NCBI GenBank assembly: GCA_037127255.1
Contig: JBANSL010000017.1
Location: forward strand, 67,067,857-67,131,856
Origin: Persicaria tinctoria
Lineage: Eukaryota > Streptophyta > Magnoliopsida > Caryophyllales > Polygonaceae
Direction of reading: 5' to 3'
DNA: 64,000 nt
Shown here: positions 16,123 through 28,906 of the stretch, piece after piece
Layout of the letters: the number at the start of each line of letters is the position of its first letter
How positions within the stretch are numbered: the stretch's first letter is position 1
Made by a program: the position numbers and the translations under genes
The notes under the pieces: generated by a model
What the model saw: the letters and a program-made list of their open reading frames with translations, nothing else
Databases searched by the model: none
What the model was told of the DNA's origin: nothing

Positions 16123-19100
16123 CTACTTGCACTGAGTTGTCTCTAATCTCGAATCATTCAAGAGGTTTCCCAGTGACTCCAAGAACTTCTTTGCCTGAGG
16201 ACCGGGGCTCAAAGCATTAATGTCACCCCAATACGAGCAACAATCGGTAAGCAAACTATCTCGTCCTGTGCACCATGCTCCCGGTGAAACCCGGTTCTTC
16301 TTGCGATTGAGAATCTTCTCATCGATCAACGACAGGACTGGGTCATCCGTATGGAACTGTCTTGCAAAAGCAGCACCACTCTGAGCCATCTGATCATAGA
16401 CGGACTCGTTTAGAAAGTGGGGCTCCATCTTTGGAGGGTCATCCCATATTAGGAACCTCAAGTCGCCGTTGATTGTCGTGTTTCTGAACTTGGGTGAGTT
16501 GCAGATGACTGAGTGGAAGTACCCTTCTTGGGGCAGCATTACATTGGTGAAATACATTAGGAGTGTTCTTGGGAGATTATCCCACCCGGATATGCAGTAC
16601 TCCAGAAAGTGTCGGCTCAACATGACCCACGGAGAACCTGCAAAAGGAAGAAGTTTCAATCATCTTCCGAGTCTAATTGGTTATAGGCAACTTATACTAG
16701 ACCTTGTGACTCAACGCAATCACCCCACTTTTAGAGTTTAGACAGTAGATGCAGTGAAATGTGAGTATATTCCAATTCACTTGTCATCATATACGAAGAA
16801 GCTGTTGAAGTAGTTTGAAGATTCAGATATTTGCCTGTGAAAAGTTTGAATGCCTTCGGTGTAGGCCGCTTCTCTTTTGAAATGAATAACCGACTCTTCC
16901 TAAACAAGTAATTTGATGGGTCGATAGCTATTGGTTGGAACCTGTCTTTCCTGCATTTATATCAAAACATATTATGCAACTGGTAGAATGAAGTTTATGA
17001 CAGATATGGGTAAGTTCATAAATAAGGGTCTGCCTACTCTTTCCATCCAAGGTCACCTGTGTGATCAAGGAAATTGAGGTCTCTACTGACCGTGGCCATT
17101 CCATAGGAGAGGTCTGCGACGTCACAGAAAGAAGCAAAGGCAATTTAGTTTAGCTAAACACAGGGCAAGTCCAAGAAACATTAATTTTCAAAATGTACAA
17201 AATAATTGCATAAATTAGCAAGATATATGTATTATCAAATCCATGAAAAGATTTTAATGTCAAATGCTGAGAGTAATAGCAACTCCAGTAGCACTCAACA
17301 AAATAAGGGAAGAAATGCAGTTGTAAAACCTAAAAGAAAGTAGAGCTGAACCATTCATCTGCTCTCTACGGAGTAGGCATGAATGTTTCAAAGGGCAATT
17401 CCCTTCCCTTCATCCTTTGAGCAGTATTAGTAGTGACAGTCACACGGATGTGAACTGATTACTGAAAATTAAACTGTTTTATGGGGTGTCTAATAACAAT
17501 AGATACCAGCTTCACATCTGAATTCTCAGTATCTTTAGCAAACTTTGCGTTTCACCATCCAACATCTTTTCCATCACCAGCCTTATACCTTCTCAAGTTA
17601 AGAGACTAAGTACAGAGGAAATACAAGACTCAGGCATCATACTGATCTAATGACTCATTCAGGATTCAGGAACAGCAGTTAATTCCATAAGACGTTTATC
17701 ACACCATTTCAACATTTCATGTTATCTAAACATGCTAAGCAGATGTGCCAATCAAAACTTGGGAGGAATTATAAATTTGCAGGACACAACATCTGGTGAA
17801 ATTGGAGCCTGCAGTTAAGGCAGATAAAGATGCAGTTTAAGGAAAGTCTGCACAAAGCTGATATTTCACATGACCATTTAGGAGGTGGATTGTAACTTCA
17901 CAGAACAACCTACAAATTATGCCTTCCATTCTCCGTCATACCTCAAACATTCTCATCACATCTAGCTATAACCGAGAGCATCACTTTTCTAATGATGCTT
18001 TATTGGGTGAAATCAAACGCAAAAGTCGGATAAGAAGAGATTGATCCAACATATTCCAAGACACCTACCAATACAGGCTATAGCAAAATCTCCAAGATGC
18101 AACAGACTCAAAAGCCCAATCACCAATTCCAAGTTAGTCATAAACTCTAGTTGCAAATAATTTATAACAAACAACTGTAAATCAATAAATGCTGGTGAAG
18201 TAAAAATGCAGTAACATTAGCAAATGATCACACACGAGTAATAATACAACTAAATTCCCAGTAAACAAAATTTTGGCAATCTAGCATGGTCCTCAGACAG
18301 TAAATGAAATATTCCACCACCACACCAAACAGCAACCTAATCAAGTCAAAATAGAGAGGGGAGAATAGTACAACACCAACAGTCCAAACCAGCCAAATCC
18401 AACCCCAAAAAGGGCAAACCATGGAAATAAAAGTCAACCAAATATGCATTAGTGGGCAACAATCACCAAATCCAGCTCATTACCATAAAATCAGATATCC
18501 CAGAAACCAAATGAATCCACCAAAATTGCACATATTTGTAGAGTAGTAAGTATAAAGTTACCATCTTGGGTCAGCAGGGGATAATCCAAGGCACTGAGAA
18601 TGATGAACCAGTCCCACCACCCATCCAATTTGAGTAAAACCGCAGCTGCCCTAAGCGTAGCAGCGATGTTGGTGCAGCCCATGTAGGTCAGCCAATCTGG
18701 CTTCCCAATCACATCCACATTCCCAAAAGCCTGAATCGCCGGCACGGAGATCACAGCCTCAGCCAACCGCTCTCTCTCCTCCTGCGACGCATCCGTGGCG
18801 AGGTGTAACAGGTACCGATTCCTGGGGTGGTAAATGGCGAGCAAGAGCCTAAAGATGCGATCTTTGTCGCCGCTGCCTCCGTATATGTAATACGCGAAGG
18901 AAGGAGGGTTCTGGACTCGCCGGCGATCGGGGACAGAAGCAGCGGTGGCCGCGGTGTTGGTGGCGCGGGAGGTGAAGTAGTAGGAGGTGGTCCTGAGGCC
19001 GGCTATGCCGGAGAGGAAGAGGAGAAAGGATAGGAACACAGCGGAGAAGAATAAAAACAGCAATTTCTTCTTATCAAAACCCATGGCAATTCCGATCTTC

Positions 19101-19183
19101 TTCGCTCTACCATACCATACGTCAGAATTTGAAGATGGGGCGGATTGAGCCTCAATCATTTCCGATTCGGGTAATTCCAACAT
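16123..19183 (-). CDS. GT14 glycosyltransferase, GlcAT14-type beta-glucuronosyltransferase (4 exons)
   Basis: Exons on the minus strand are 18562-19183, 17038-17113, 16835-16950 and 16123-16637, giving 442 residues in one frame. Residues 41-63 form one membrane anchor (LLFLFFSAVFLSFLLFLSGI), so this is a type II Golgi protein with a luminal catalytic domain. Family signatures are FAYYIYGGSGDKDRIFRLLL, HPRNRYLLHLATDAS, SALDYPLLTQD, RDLNFLDHT, GSPWVMLSR and the C-terminal FHSVICNSPKFRNTTINGDL. CAZy GT14 plant members of this type add glucuronic acid to arabinogalactan-protein side chains; I infer the same role. Intron 3 uses a GC donor (ACAG/GCAAAT), which is required to complete the Gly codon of TGSPW. 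The nearest Arabidopsis relative from memory is At1g71070. The first ATG at 19183 was chosen; an alternative Met lies at residue 9. Confidence 0.93.
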
Positions 19184-19559
19184 TGATTACCATTAAAGAT
19201 GATAACCCAAGCTCCGATTCAGCATAGAACAGAGACAGACGGATGAAGATTTGGGGATTTCGATCTGTATAGTGGGAAATTCGAAAATCGAAACACTGAA
19301 TTTCAGGTTTCCTTTGAAAATCGTTCGTCCTTATTTGTTAGGGTTAGGGTTTGGTGTTTTTTGTTGCAGAGATTGATGCCAGAACTGTTTTTCTCTCTAG
19401 CTGAATAGGTTGAAGACGATCACTTTCCGTCGCTGTGCATCGTTTTTCGATCTGATTTGATGAATTTTTGCCCAAAAGTTTTGAAATTTTAATTTGTTGA
19501 TTAGATCTCCATTTCCTGTAACTAATCGTTTATTGTCTGTAACAGAAGGAATCGAGATC

Positions 19560-19645
19560 CAGCTCCCACGCTCCCACGTTGGAACGTGTCTTCCACGCGC
19601 AGATGATGGACGGCTCTAAGCGGTTGAAGTTTACACGTGGCGGAA
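19560..19645 (-). promoter_or_regulatory. ACGT-core elements upstream of the GT14 gene
   Basis: A perfect G-box CACGTG lies at 19634-19639 (context ACACGTGGCGG). An ACGTGTC ABRE-like motif lies at 19584-19590, about 400-450 bp upstream of the GT14 start codon. Such motifs bind bZIP/bHLH factors and could confer ABA or light response; function here is inferred. Confidence 0.4.
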
Positions 19646-19699
19646 ATCGAACGGCCGTTTAGATTCCACTGGACCACTATTTTTGGGTGTTAACCGGTA

Positions 19700-20160
19700 A
19701 CGTAACAAGACCGGCCTTTATTTGCTCCACCCCCATTATTTTCAAAATTACACAAATCATCCGTTATTTGAAATAAAAAAATTAATAATTCACCCCTCAT
19801 CTTCATTTCTCTATTATATTTATACATTTTCTCGAGATGAGAAAAACTATATAAAATTTAAATTTTTTAAAAATAATTTCATACTGATTAGTAAACGACT
19901 TGTAAAAGAACGGATCGAGGGAGTAACTATTAAATATAAATGATCAAATTACACATCAATGCGAATTTCATAATTAAAAATTTATAAGCTTGGTGTCTAT
20001 GGAGATGAATTGAAGGTGGTCACTTATTCAAAAGAAGCTTATAATTAAAATTTAGGTGCGAATTTGGGTGGATTCAAACTCTGCTAGACTATCACCTAAG
20101 AACATCGATCATTTGTATTACCTTACCACTATGCTCTGCATAAAGAGATGCGAGTAAACT
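19700..20160. other. Intergenic: degenerate Stowaway end and SINE-like block
   Basis: ACTATATAAAATTTAAATTTTTTA and CGGATCGAGGGAGTAA near 19838-19925 match the right half of a Stowaway MITE; the left half is not clear. On the minus strand at about 20040-20155, TAGTGGTAAGG and GAGTTTGAATCCACC look like A and B boxes of a SINE. No gene is seen. Confidence 0.4.
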
Positions 20161-20258
20161 AGGCTGGTGTGCAAACATCAACAACATACAATTCTTCCCT
20201 TTTGGTGTTCAGGGTAAGATAAGTTTGCTTGGGTGAATTACCTAAGGGAAGAAAAATA

Positions 20259-20324
20259 CTTACTTTCAGATCGAGTGAATTACCTAAACCCTCAAGTAAT
20301 TCACTCGATCTGAAAGTAAGTTTT
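20259..20324. repeat. Inverted repeat
   Basis: CTTACTTTCAGATCGAGTGA at about 20259 is repeated in inverse (TCACTCGATCTGAAAGTAAG) ending at 20324, with a loop of under 20 bases. It would form a strong hairpin. No known element is recognised. Confidence 0.75.
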
Positions 20325-20349
20325 CTTGGGCGAGAGTGGTACCATGTCA

Positions 20350-20768
<419 letters not shown>

Positions 20769-20809
<41 letters not shown>
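20769..20809. repeat. (TA)n microsatellite, right of the MITE
   Basis: About 40 bp of TA repeats abutting the right end of the MITE. Confidence 0.95.
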
Positions 20810-20812
<3 letters not shown>

Positions 20813-21800
20813 GGAATTAACCATATAGTAGTATATATGTAGCAAATTAACCGCATAGCAATATTATTGGAACCATTCATAATGAATTCCTTGATTTTGG
20901 TAGGAATTCCGAGTGACCTTCGATTCACTTTGGACATGGGTTTCGAAACTCTCCCTGTAAATATTTTTCTTCTCTTGCAATATGTTTTAACCTTAGAATT
21001 TAAAAAAAAGAGTATATATATACATAAAGATTAAATTAAATCGATCTAGTGAATTACCAATTAATGTTTCCTTCAAAACTAAAAATCTATTTCTGGCATA
21101 CTTGAGAGTAATTTTGAAGTGGTTTGTTGGATTATATATATAATTAATTATTTCAAAAATAAAAATCGAAAAAATCACAGCTATAACTAAACTAATTAAA
21201 CAAGATCAAGTGTATATTACAGTAGTACTTTTCAGCCCATCCGTGACATATATAAATCTGCTTTTCATACAAATTAAGTTTGCTCCTGATACATGAAATT
21301 AACCATACACTGTACTTTAAATCAGAATGATCACCTTTTAACCACACACCATATATAATTTTTCACATGTTCATACATATATATATATCAAGAAACAAAC
21401 TTGAGCTAATCGAAGAAGGTTTCACTGTGATTCATCGGCAGCTCAACTCACCGGGCATGTTCTCTGGGAATTCGAACATGCACTATCTAGATGCTAATTG
21501 ATTGGGTTTTTTCTTGCCCGGCTAATTCAACAAAAACCAAAACTTGCATCAATAATTAATATATATCCAGTATACAGAAAATGCTAATATATACTATGAC
21601 CACAAATATATATATATATATAATCCAGTAGCTCAAATGCTCGATCGATCGATCGATCGATCTCCCCTCTAATTAATCTACAGTCTCCCTAGTTTACCTG
21701 CAAAATGAGGGGGGATAGAGAATGTATATGATCAAACTATAAGGTAATATATATGTATGAAATTAATTAATTAATAATGATTGAATTAAAAAAGAAATTA
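20810..21800. other. Intergenic, 3' flank of MIR319
   Basis: No gene is recognised. AT-rich DNA with a (GATC)n run at 21641-21662 and short (TA)n runs. On the minus strand at about 21690-21705, TTTGCAG followed by GTAAACTAGGG could be splice-like signals in a long pri-miRNA, which I cannot confirm. Confidence 0.4.
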
Positions 21801-21809
21801 GAAAGAAAG

Positions 21810-22020
21810 AAAAAAAGGGAGCTCCCTTCAGTCCAAGACACGACAGTAAGAGCTGAGCAGCAGCTCCTGCTTCATTGGTTCATAAACTCCATCAAATTTA
21901 CGCCATTTTAGGATTGAGATCGAGATCGAAATCGATGGGCTAATGAGCCAATGATTCAGCAGCTGAAGCTTCAGTCTTTTAGACTGCCTTGGGCTGGACT
22001 GAAGAGAGCTCCTTTAATAC
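21810..22020 (-). ncRNA. MIR319: MIR319 precursor
   Basis: On the minus strand, the 3' arm carries TTGGACTGAAGGGAGCTCCC plus T (complement of 21816-21836), identical to the 21-nt plant miR319 I remember. The 5' arm carries AGGAGCTCTCTTCAGTCCAG (complement of about 21994-22013), the expected miR319* partner. The arms are about 160 nt apart with further pairing between (for example CAGCAGCT near 21860 against AGCTGCTG near 21960). This gives the long foldback of about 200 nt typical of MIR319, with mature miRNA on the 3' arm. miR319 guides cleavage of CIN-type TCP mRNAs that control leaf growth and differentiation, and in some plants MYB mRNAs. MIR159 is excluded because its mature sequence starts TTTGGATTG. 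Confidence 0.95.
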
Positions 22021-22135
22021 CCTCAAACCCTAATTGAAGAGAGACACAGTACAAAACCCTAGCTATATATCTATTTGGGGATTTTTGATATATATTGTGT
22101 TTTGTGTATTTGTGGAAATGCCCAGCTAAGAAATG

Positions 22136-22148
22136 GCCTATATATACA
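22136..22148 (-). promoter_or_regulatory. TATA box of MIR319
   Basis: GTATATATAGGCC on the minus strand lies about 120 bp upstream of the foldback. It would place transcription start near 22105-22110. AAACCCTA motifs lie downstream, between it and the foldback. Confidence 0.55.
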
Positions 22149-22149
22149 A

Positions 22150-23076
22150 CCAAAATTCACTGTACAGCAGACTTAATTAATTATAAAAAAAATTAGTTAA
22201 AGAAAGAAAAATCAATGGATTGATTAAAGTAATGAAGAACGGGGAAAGGCCGAAAAGGAAAAGCCCACATGGGAACCCTGTTAGCGGATTTAGGGCATAC
22301 ATGTACACACTACTTTCCATATATATATATGCATGCATTTATCAAAGGCGAGATTAAATAAAATCATTAATTCTATTACTTTTTAATATTAAATATAATT
22401 AATTAATATAACTTAAGTTAATTAATATATGGATCGAGTATTAATTTAAAAAATCATATTTGGTGCAAAATTGATTATGCAGCTTGATTTATATTATCAT
22501 TAGAGTATATATATTATTGAAATAAAATTTCAAGTGAGAACAGTATTTATTAATACAATATTGTGAATTAATTAATCTAATTGTTATATTTCAAAGGGAA
22601 ATAATAGCATCTATTGATAATATGTTTTGACTTTATAATCTTATTTTTAAATTTTAAAAAGAATTACTAATATTTAATTATCATTATAGAATATTATATT
22701 TTAAATCAATCTAATTTTAGTGTTTTAAAAAAGGATTGTTAAAATTTAGATTTAGAATAAAATATTACTTAAAATAATTAATTAAAATCTCTTAATCTAA
22801 GGGAAAAAAATAGCATGTGCACAAAATATATATATACTTCTGCAAGTAGTAGCATACTAGCATATATAGATTTTTGAGTATTATATACTGTATAGTAAAG
22901 TTTAAATCAATCTAATTTTTATATTTTAAAAAGAATTGCTAATATTTAATTATCAACATGGAGTATTATAGTATTTTAAATGAATCTATTTTTAATGTTT
23001 TAAAATTAAAATTAAAATTAAGATTTATTAATTTAGACAAAAATAATCGAATTAAAATATCTTAATCTAATTAAGG

Positions 23077-23080
<4 letters not shown>
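22150..23080. other. AT-rich MIR319 upstream region
   Basis: No coding sequence is seen. A segment with AAAGAATT(A/G)CTAATATTTAATTATCA occurs twice (about 22658-22685 and 22930-22952). The same neighbourhoods share TTTAAATCAATCTAATTTT, so a block of roughly 60-100 bp is directly repeated. Confidence 0.45.

Positions 23081-23138
<58 letters not shown>
23081..23138. repeat. (TA)n microsatellite
   Basis: About 58 bp of TA repeats followed by GATATAGATATA. Confidence 0.96.
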
Positions 23139-23140
<2 letters not shown>

Positions 23141-24699
23141 TATAGATATATAGAATGTGGACAAAATATATACTTGTGGGAGGCGAGTAGTAGTATAGAT
23201 TTGGAGTACCATATATGATGAAAGGGGGATTTTGGGGGAAAAAATGATCAAAGTAGCGATGATGATGAGACTGGAATAGTGGAATCTGTCTGTGTAGGAA
23301 GAAGATGCTGCCATGGCAACAGCAGACCAGGGCTGTCAAATATTATGAGACTATGAGGTCGGACAGCTCATCGATTTGACCGCCCTAGACTAAGATTAAT
23401 TGATGTTAATTTTGTTAACTGCTCGAATTAAGCTTAATCAATCTTATTCAATTCAATTCATATATACAAATTAAGTCTCCAATCTTATATATTGTGTATA
23501 AGTTTAGCCTGGAAATTACTCGCGGGTATTCGATACATATAAATTTCACATTGGAAATTAGGGGAAATGTCACGAGTGCCCCTAGGAGATGGTTGATTTG
23601 AGTTTATATGTTAATGACCAACGATCTACGCATATGTGTTAGAAGCCTAACATATAAGTCTAGTTGGGTTTTATCTGGAAATCAATATATTGATTATTAG
23701 AAACTTGCAAGTAACTAATTACCAACATTATATATTGCCCATTTTTTCCATGTATGCTTATGTGAGACATCGTCTGTTTGGCACCATAGCTTTTTTAAAC
23801 TTTTGATTTTGATATTATATAGTTTTAAATGAAATGAATATAGGATTTTAGTTTAATTAGCTTTTGGAATCGCGACTTTTCAAACCAAAGCTTTTTGGAA
23901 TTTTGGTTTTATATTCACAAGTTTTCATCAACTACCATTTTACCAAACAGAGCCTATATATCTCAATTTAGGCCACAATTGCATTAGGGTAGACCTATAG
24001 TTGACACTTATTCTAAGAAATGAAATATATATAAGTTTAGAATATCTTAATCTCTTCAATAGCTAACTCGAATGTACTCATAATGGACCCAAACTAAACT
24101 CATTATAAAGCCAGGTGACCTAGAATTAATCAAGGAGTCGTGCATAGGCACACATGCACAATATAAGCCCAACATATAAACATGACAAACTAGCTAGGTT
24201 TCATATTGATCAAAATCAATGAGCTATATAAAAGGAGTAGTTCATCAGTCTTATATGTTGTTTCACATTTCCCCTAATATATATGGTAATTAAATATGCG
24301 ACAAACACTTGAACTCATAAAGGTCTTTTCCTCTCACAATTTGGTATAAGAGTCGAGGGTTGGTCTTTGACGCTGCGTGGTGACATCCATTCCAAGAGTG
24401 TGCCTTCAGAACGGAAATTGATAATGTTATGGAATCCCATTGAGCTTATATATTAGAAACCTCAAGATATCCAAAATTCAAAACTCTGCTATTGTGTGTG
24501 CGTCTAAAACAGTATTATAATCCTAGCAACCTTCTCTACACATATGATGTTTCATAAATCTATATAATTTTGGCCATCAACCTGTGAGACTTCGTCACCA
24601 CACCCCAAACAATTTACCTCGCAGGTTGATCTACCTTAACCCTAAATCGCGTATACACATACAAGCTCATGGTTCAACCCTACTTGTTCGGCTCATATC
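23139..24699. other. Intergenic, MITE-like remnants only
   Basis: At about 23768-23955 the ends CTGTTTGGCACCATAGCTTTT and inverse CTCTGTTTGGTAAAATGGTAG suggest a small hAT-like MITE, but no target duplication is clear. Around 24345 TTTGGTATAAGAGTC resembles a retrotransposon primer-site region without any LTR. No gene is seen. Confidence 0.35.

Positions 24700-24738
<39 letters not shown>
24700..24738. repeat. (TA)n/(GA)n compound microsatellite
   Basis: A short TATATATA run passes directly into about 12 GA repeats. Confidence 0.95.
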
Positions 24739-25254
24739 TTAATTAGATCCTGTATAAGCAGACCTTACTGTCTAAAAAAAATCATATACAAACCACATAC
24801 AATTAGTATACAAAGAATGAGAAGAATTAGATCATGAATAGTTGAGTCAAAGTACTTGTAATTAATTTTTATTGTTAGCTAATTAATCAAAAAAACTTTA
24901 ATTTGATTTGCATCTCCGCCTAACTTTTTTGAAGTAATGCAATGCAATTTCCATTGCTCCGGCCACCAAAAACAATAATCATATCAGTAAGTGTGTTGGA
25001 GCAATAATCACAATGTGATGTTAAATTCAAAACCCTAGAAAAATTTGTTCTTACGTACACTTAAATCAATGCCACATGCACATTGCACTGTAGCTATTAG
25101 CTATATATAGCCAAACAAACAAATTCAAGTGGACTTGTACCTGATCTCCACACAGTACCACGACTAGCTAGCTACTTTTATTTTCGTCCTTAATTGGACT
25201 ACTAATTAATTCCTGCACGCTTCACCAATATTTATTAATCACGGAGAATGGGTT

Positions 25255-25605
25255 CGTATGGGATGGGGTTAATGAACTGACTAAAATTATAAACAGTGTA
25301 AAATTTATAAACTGTTGGTAAAAGTGGTTAAAAATTTATGAAAAAATATAAACTCTGTATGGGACGAAAAAGTGTTTATTTGTAAAAAAAATGGTGTTTA
25401 TTTGGTTATTATTAGGGGTATTATGGTACGTTCAAACCAAATAAACAATATAAACAGGTAAAAAGCTAGAATAAGTAGCTTTTTTTTAACATCAAATTTC
25501 AACACAATTTTCCAAAAAAACTACCTCTATACATGGTTAAAAAAAATAAACACCCCATTTTAACAGCTTTTAAGCTGTTAAAATGTGTCTCATACATACC
25601 CTATA
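25255..25605. mobile_element. Dispersed MITE, relative of the intron-1 insertion
   Basis: Ends GGGTTCGTATGGGATG and inverse GGGTATGTATGAGACA are similar inverted repeats. The interior shares GACGAAAAAGTGTTTATTTG and TATTAGGGGTATTATGGTA with 7081-7656. The target duplication is not clear. Confidence 0.55.
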
Positions 25606-25621
25606 TATATTAGTACTTTAG

Positions 25622-25800
25622 TAGGGCTGTTAAGAGATAGATTCGAACCGATTTTTTGAAATGAACCGAACCGAAAAAACCAGGCTCTTTTCGAATCGAG
25701 ATTTTTCGGTTTAGGAAATTTTTAATTTCGATTTTTGGTTCGGTTTGTACTCAATTCGGTTAAATTGGGAAAAAAAATCGAAATTTGTTTTTTATTTTGT
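25622..25800 (+). mobile_element. hAT-like element end (TAGGGCTGTTAA type)
   Basis: It starts TAGGGCTGTTAAGAG and is followed by repeated CCGAACCG / TTTTCGGTT motifs, typical subterminal repeats of plant hAT elements. The other end was not found, so this is probably a truncated copy. Confidence 0.5.
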
Positions 25801-26953
<1,153 letters not shown>

Positions 26954-27057
26954 CATTTTTAATTTGTAAACAAATCTGAAGCGATGGATTAAGAAGATCA
27001 ACGATTGAGATTTAAAACAAAATTTAAAGACCAAAATAACGAATCTGAAATCATATA

Positions 27058-27282
27058 CTCCCTCTGTTAATTAAAACATCTCGTTTACTATTCATGCACG
27101 ATTTTTTAGAATGACAAAAACTATATGAAATATTAACTTTTTTTAAAAATTTGTTTTTATAAATTCATACTTAATAGTAACAAGTATGTAATTATTAAAA
27201 AAGTTAATTTTTTATATAGTTTTTAACACCTCAAAAAGCGTGCGTGAATAGTAAAACGTCAAGTTTTAATTAACGGAGGGAG
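27058..27282. mobile_element. Stowaway MITE (225 bp)
   Basis: The left end CTCCCTCTGTTAATTAAAAC is inverted at the right end, with TA on both sides (27056-27057 and 27283-27284). The subterminal sequence TATTCATGCACG/CGTGCGTGAATA is also inverted. These are hallmarks of Stowaway (Tc1/mariner-related) MITEs. Confidence 0.92.
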
Positions 27283-27286
27283 TATA

Positions 27287-27321
27287 TGATTATTCGTACA
27301 TAACTCGTACGAATAATCATG
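27287..27321. repeat. Hairpin next to the Stowaway element
   Basis: ATGATTATTCGTAC and GTACGAATAATCAT are inverted around a 6-7 base loop. An independent short foldback. Confidence 0.8.
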
Positions 27322-27600
27322 TTACAACACATGAATAGTTTTTATGTGAAGAAACTATTCACACATATGAATAGTTATTTTAAGCCAAAAATAATTATAG
27401 TTATTTTAAGCTAAGAATAATTATGGTGGTACCTATAAATAATCGATTTGTTCACAATTCACACGGTAAGAGGTGTTCACATCGGATCCAACCTCTCTAT
27501 GTATACTATTTTTTTAAAATAAAATCCATCAATATAAAAACCGTTATATCCTACATCTCTTTTAGTTTGAATAAATATATTTGAATTTAATTTGTTGCAT
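27322..27600. other. Left flank of the copia element
   Basis: No gene and no LTR-like sequence is seen, although an intact element would have its 5' LTR in this area. Confidence 0.5.
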
Positions 27601-27667
27601 TTTTTATATATTCAAATTTAACTACTATCTCTTAGAAACCATTGATAAACGTATTTTCGTTGGAAAA

Positions 27668-28906
27668 ATGGCCGCCGTCGAGATCTCCTACAAGAAGTCG
27701 CTGCTCGATCTCTCAAAGCTGGAGCCTATGGATGGCTCGAACTACAAGCGTTGGTCCCAGAAGATGCTGATTTTCTTTGAGCAACTGGAGATTGACTATG
27801 TGTTGCTTAAAGACCCCTCTGTCGCTCCTGCGCCTGTTGCTGCTGTTGAGGGCGATGCTTCGCCCAATCCTCCTGCACCTTCTGAGGAGCTCGTGAAGTA
27901 CGAGCGCGACAACAAAACCGTCAGAGGCTACCTGCTGAACCACATGACGAACGCAGTGTTCGACCTGGTGCTGATCCAAAAGTCTGCTAAGATTATTTGG
28001 AAAACCATGGACAAGAAGTATGGCACTGACGATGCTGGGAAGCGCAAGTACGTGACTGGACAATGGATCCAGTTCAAGATGGTGGACGACGAGCCTATCA
28101 TGGAGCAGGTGCATGAGTACGAGAACTTGGTAGCGGATATGCTGGTTGAAGGGATGAAGATGTGCGAAGTTCTTCATGCCAACGTTCTGATTGAGAAACT
28201 GCCTGAGTCTTGGGCACGCTGCCACAATTACCTCAAACACAAAAAGAAAATTCTTACCTTGGAGACCTCCATCACTGCTGTTGAAACGGTAAAAGCTAAC
28301 ATTGTTGAATCTCCGCAAGTCAACAAGAAAGGCAATAAGCCGCCTTTCAACAAGAAGAACAAGAAGGGCCTTGGAGGACAAAACAACAAGCCTGCAAAGT
28401 TCAAGAAGAACAACAACGGAGAAAAGCATAACAACACTGGATGCTATGTCTGTGGCAGACAAGGCCATAGGGCTTTTCAATGCCGTGAGAGGAAGGATGC
28501 TCAGTATGCTGCCCAAAAGAACGATGGAGGGCAGGAAAAAAGCATTGCAAACGTCGCTGAAAGTGGTGCTCCTGAAGTCATTGCTGCGGTGGTCACCGAA
28601 GCTAACATCGTTGGGAGCATGACTGAATGGATCGTGGACACTGGAGCCACGAAGCACTTCTACGCCAACAGAGAGCTGTTTGATGAGTTTGGACCTGAAA
28701 GCGGAGCTGAGCAAGTCTACATGGGGAACTCAAGTATGTCGGAGGTGCTGGGCAAAGGGAAGGTCTCGCTGAAGCTCACCTCAGGTAACATCATGAGCCT
28801 GCAGAATATCTTTTATGTGCCTTCTTTGCGACGGAACCTGATCTCTGGAGAGCTCTTATCTCGAGCCGGGCTAAGGGGAGTCAATGCATGGAAGGTGACT
28901 CTATAG
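27668..28906 (+). CDS. Ty1/copia gag with protease start
   Basis: The ATG at 27668 (MAAVEIS) was preferred over the upstream in-frame ATG at 27581 because the gag homology starts there. Residues near MDGSNYKRWSQKMLIFFEQL match the copia-type gag (UBN2/DUF4219). A CCHC zinc knuckle CYVCGRQGHRAFQC lies at about 28443-28484. The aspartic protease motif WIVDTGATKHF follows at about 28630. The frame then shifts near 28890 within the stretch leading to the integrase. About 413 codons are open, which suggests the gag part decayed least. The antisense frame of 333 codons across this region is a codon shadow. Confidence 0.88.
   Translation: MAAVEISYKKSLLDLSKLEPMDGSNYKRWSQKMLIFFEQLEIDYVLLKDPSVAPAPVAAVEGDASPNPPAPSEELVKYERDNKTVRGYLLNHMTNAVFDLVLIQKSAKIIWKTMDKKYGTDDAGKRKYVTGQWIQFKMVDDEPIMEQVHEYENLVADMLVEGMKMCEVLHANVLIEKLPESWARCHNYLKHKKKILTLETSITAVETVKANIVESPQVNKKGNKPPFNKKNKKGLGGQNNKPAKFKKNNNGEKHNNTGCYVCGRQGHRAFQCRERKDAQYAAQKNDGGQEKSIANVAESGAPEVIAAVVTEANIVGSMTEWIVDTGATKHFYANRELFDEFGPESGAEQVYMGNSSMSEVLGKGKVSLKLTSGNIMSLQNIFYVPSLRRNLISGELLSRAGLRGVNAWKVTL

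Noticed and set aside
21641..21662. (GATC)n run as a methylation or regulatory cluster
   Set aside because: Simple tetranucleotide repeat; nothing links it to a function.
27713..28714. 333-codon open frame on the minus strand
   Set aside because: It lies exactly opposite the copia gag/protease frame and has no motif; a codon-bias shadow.
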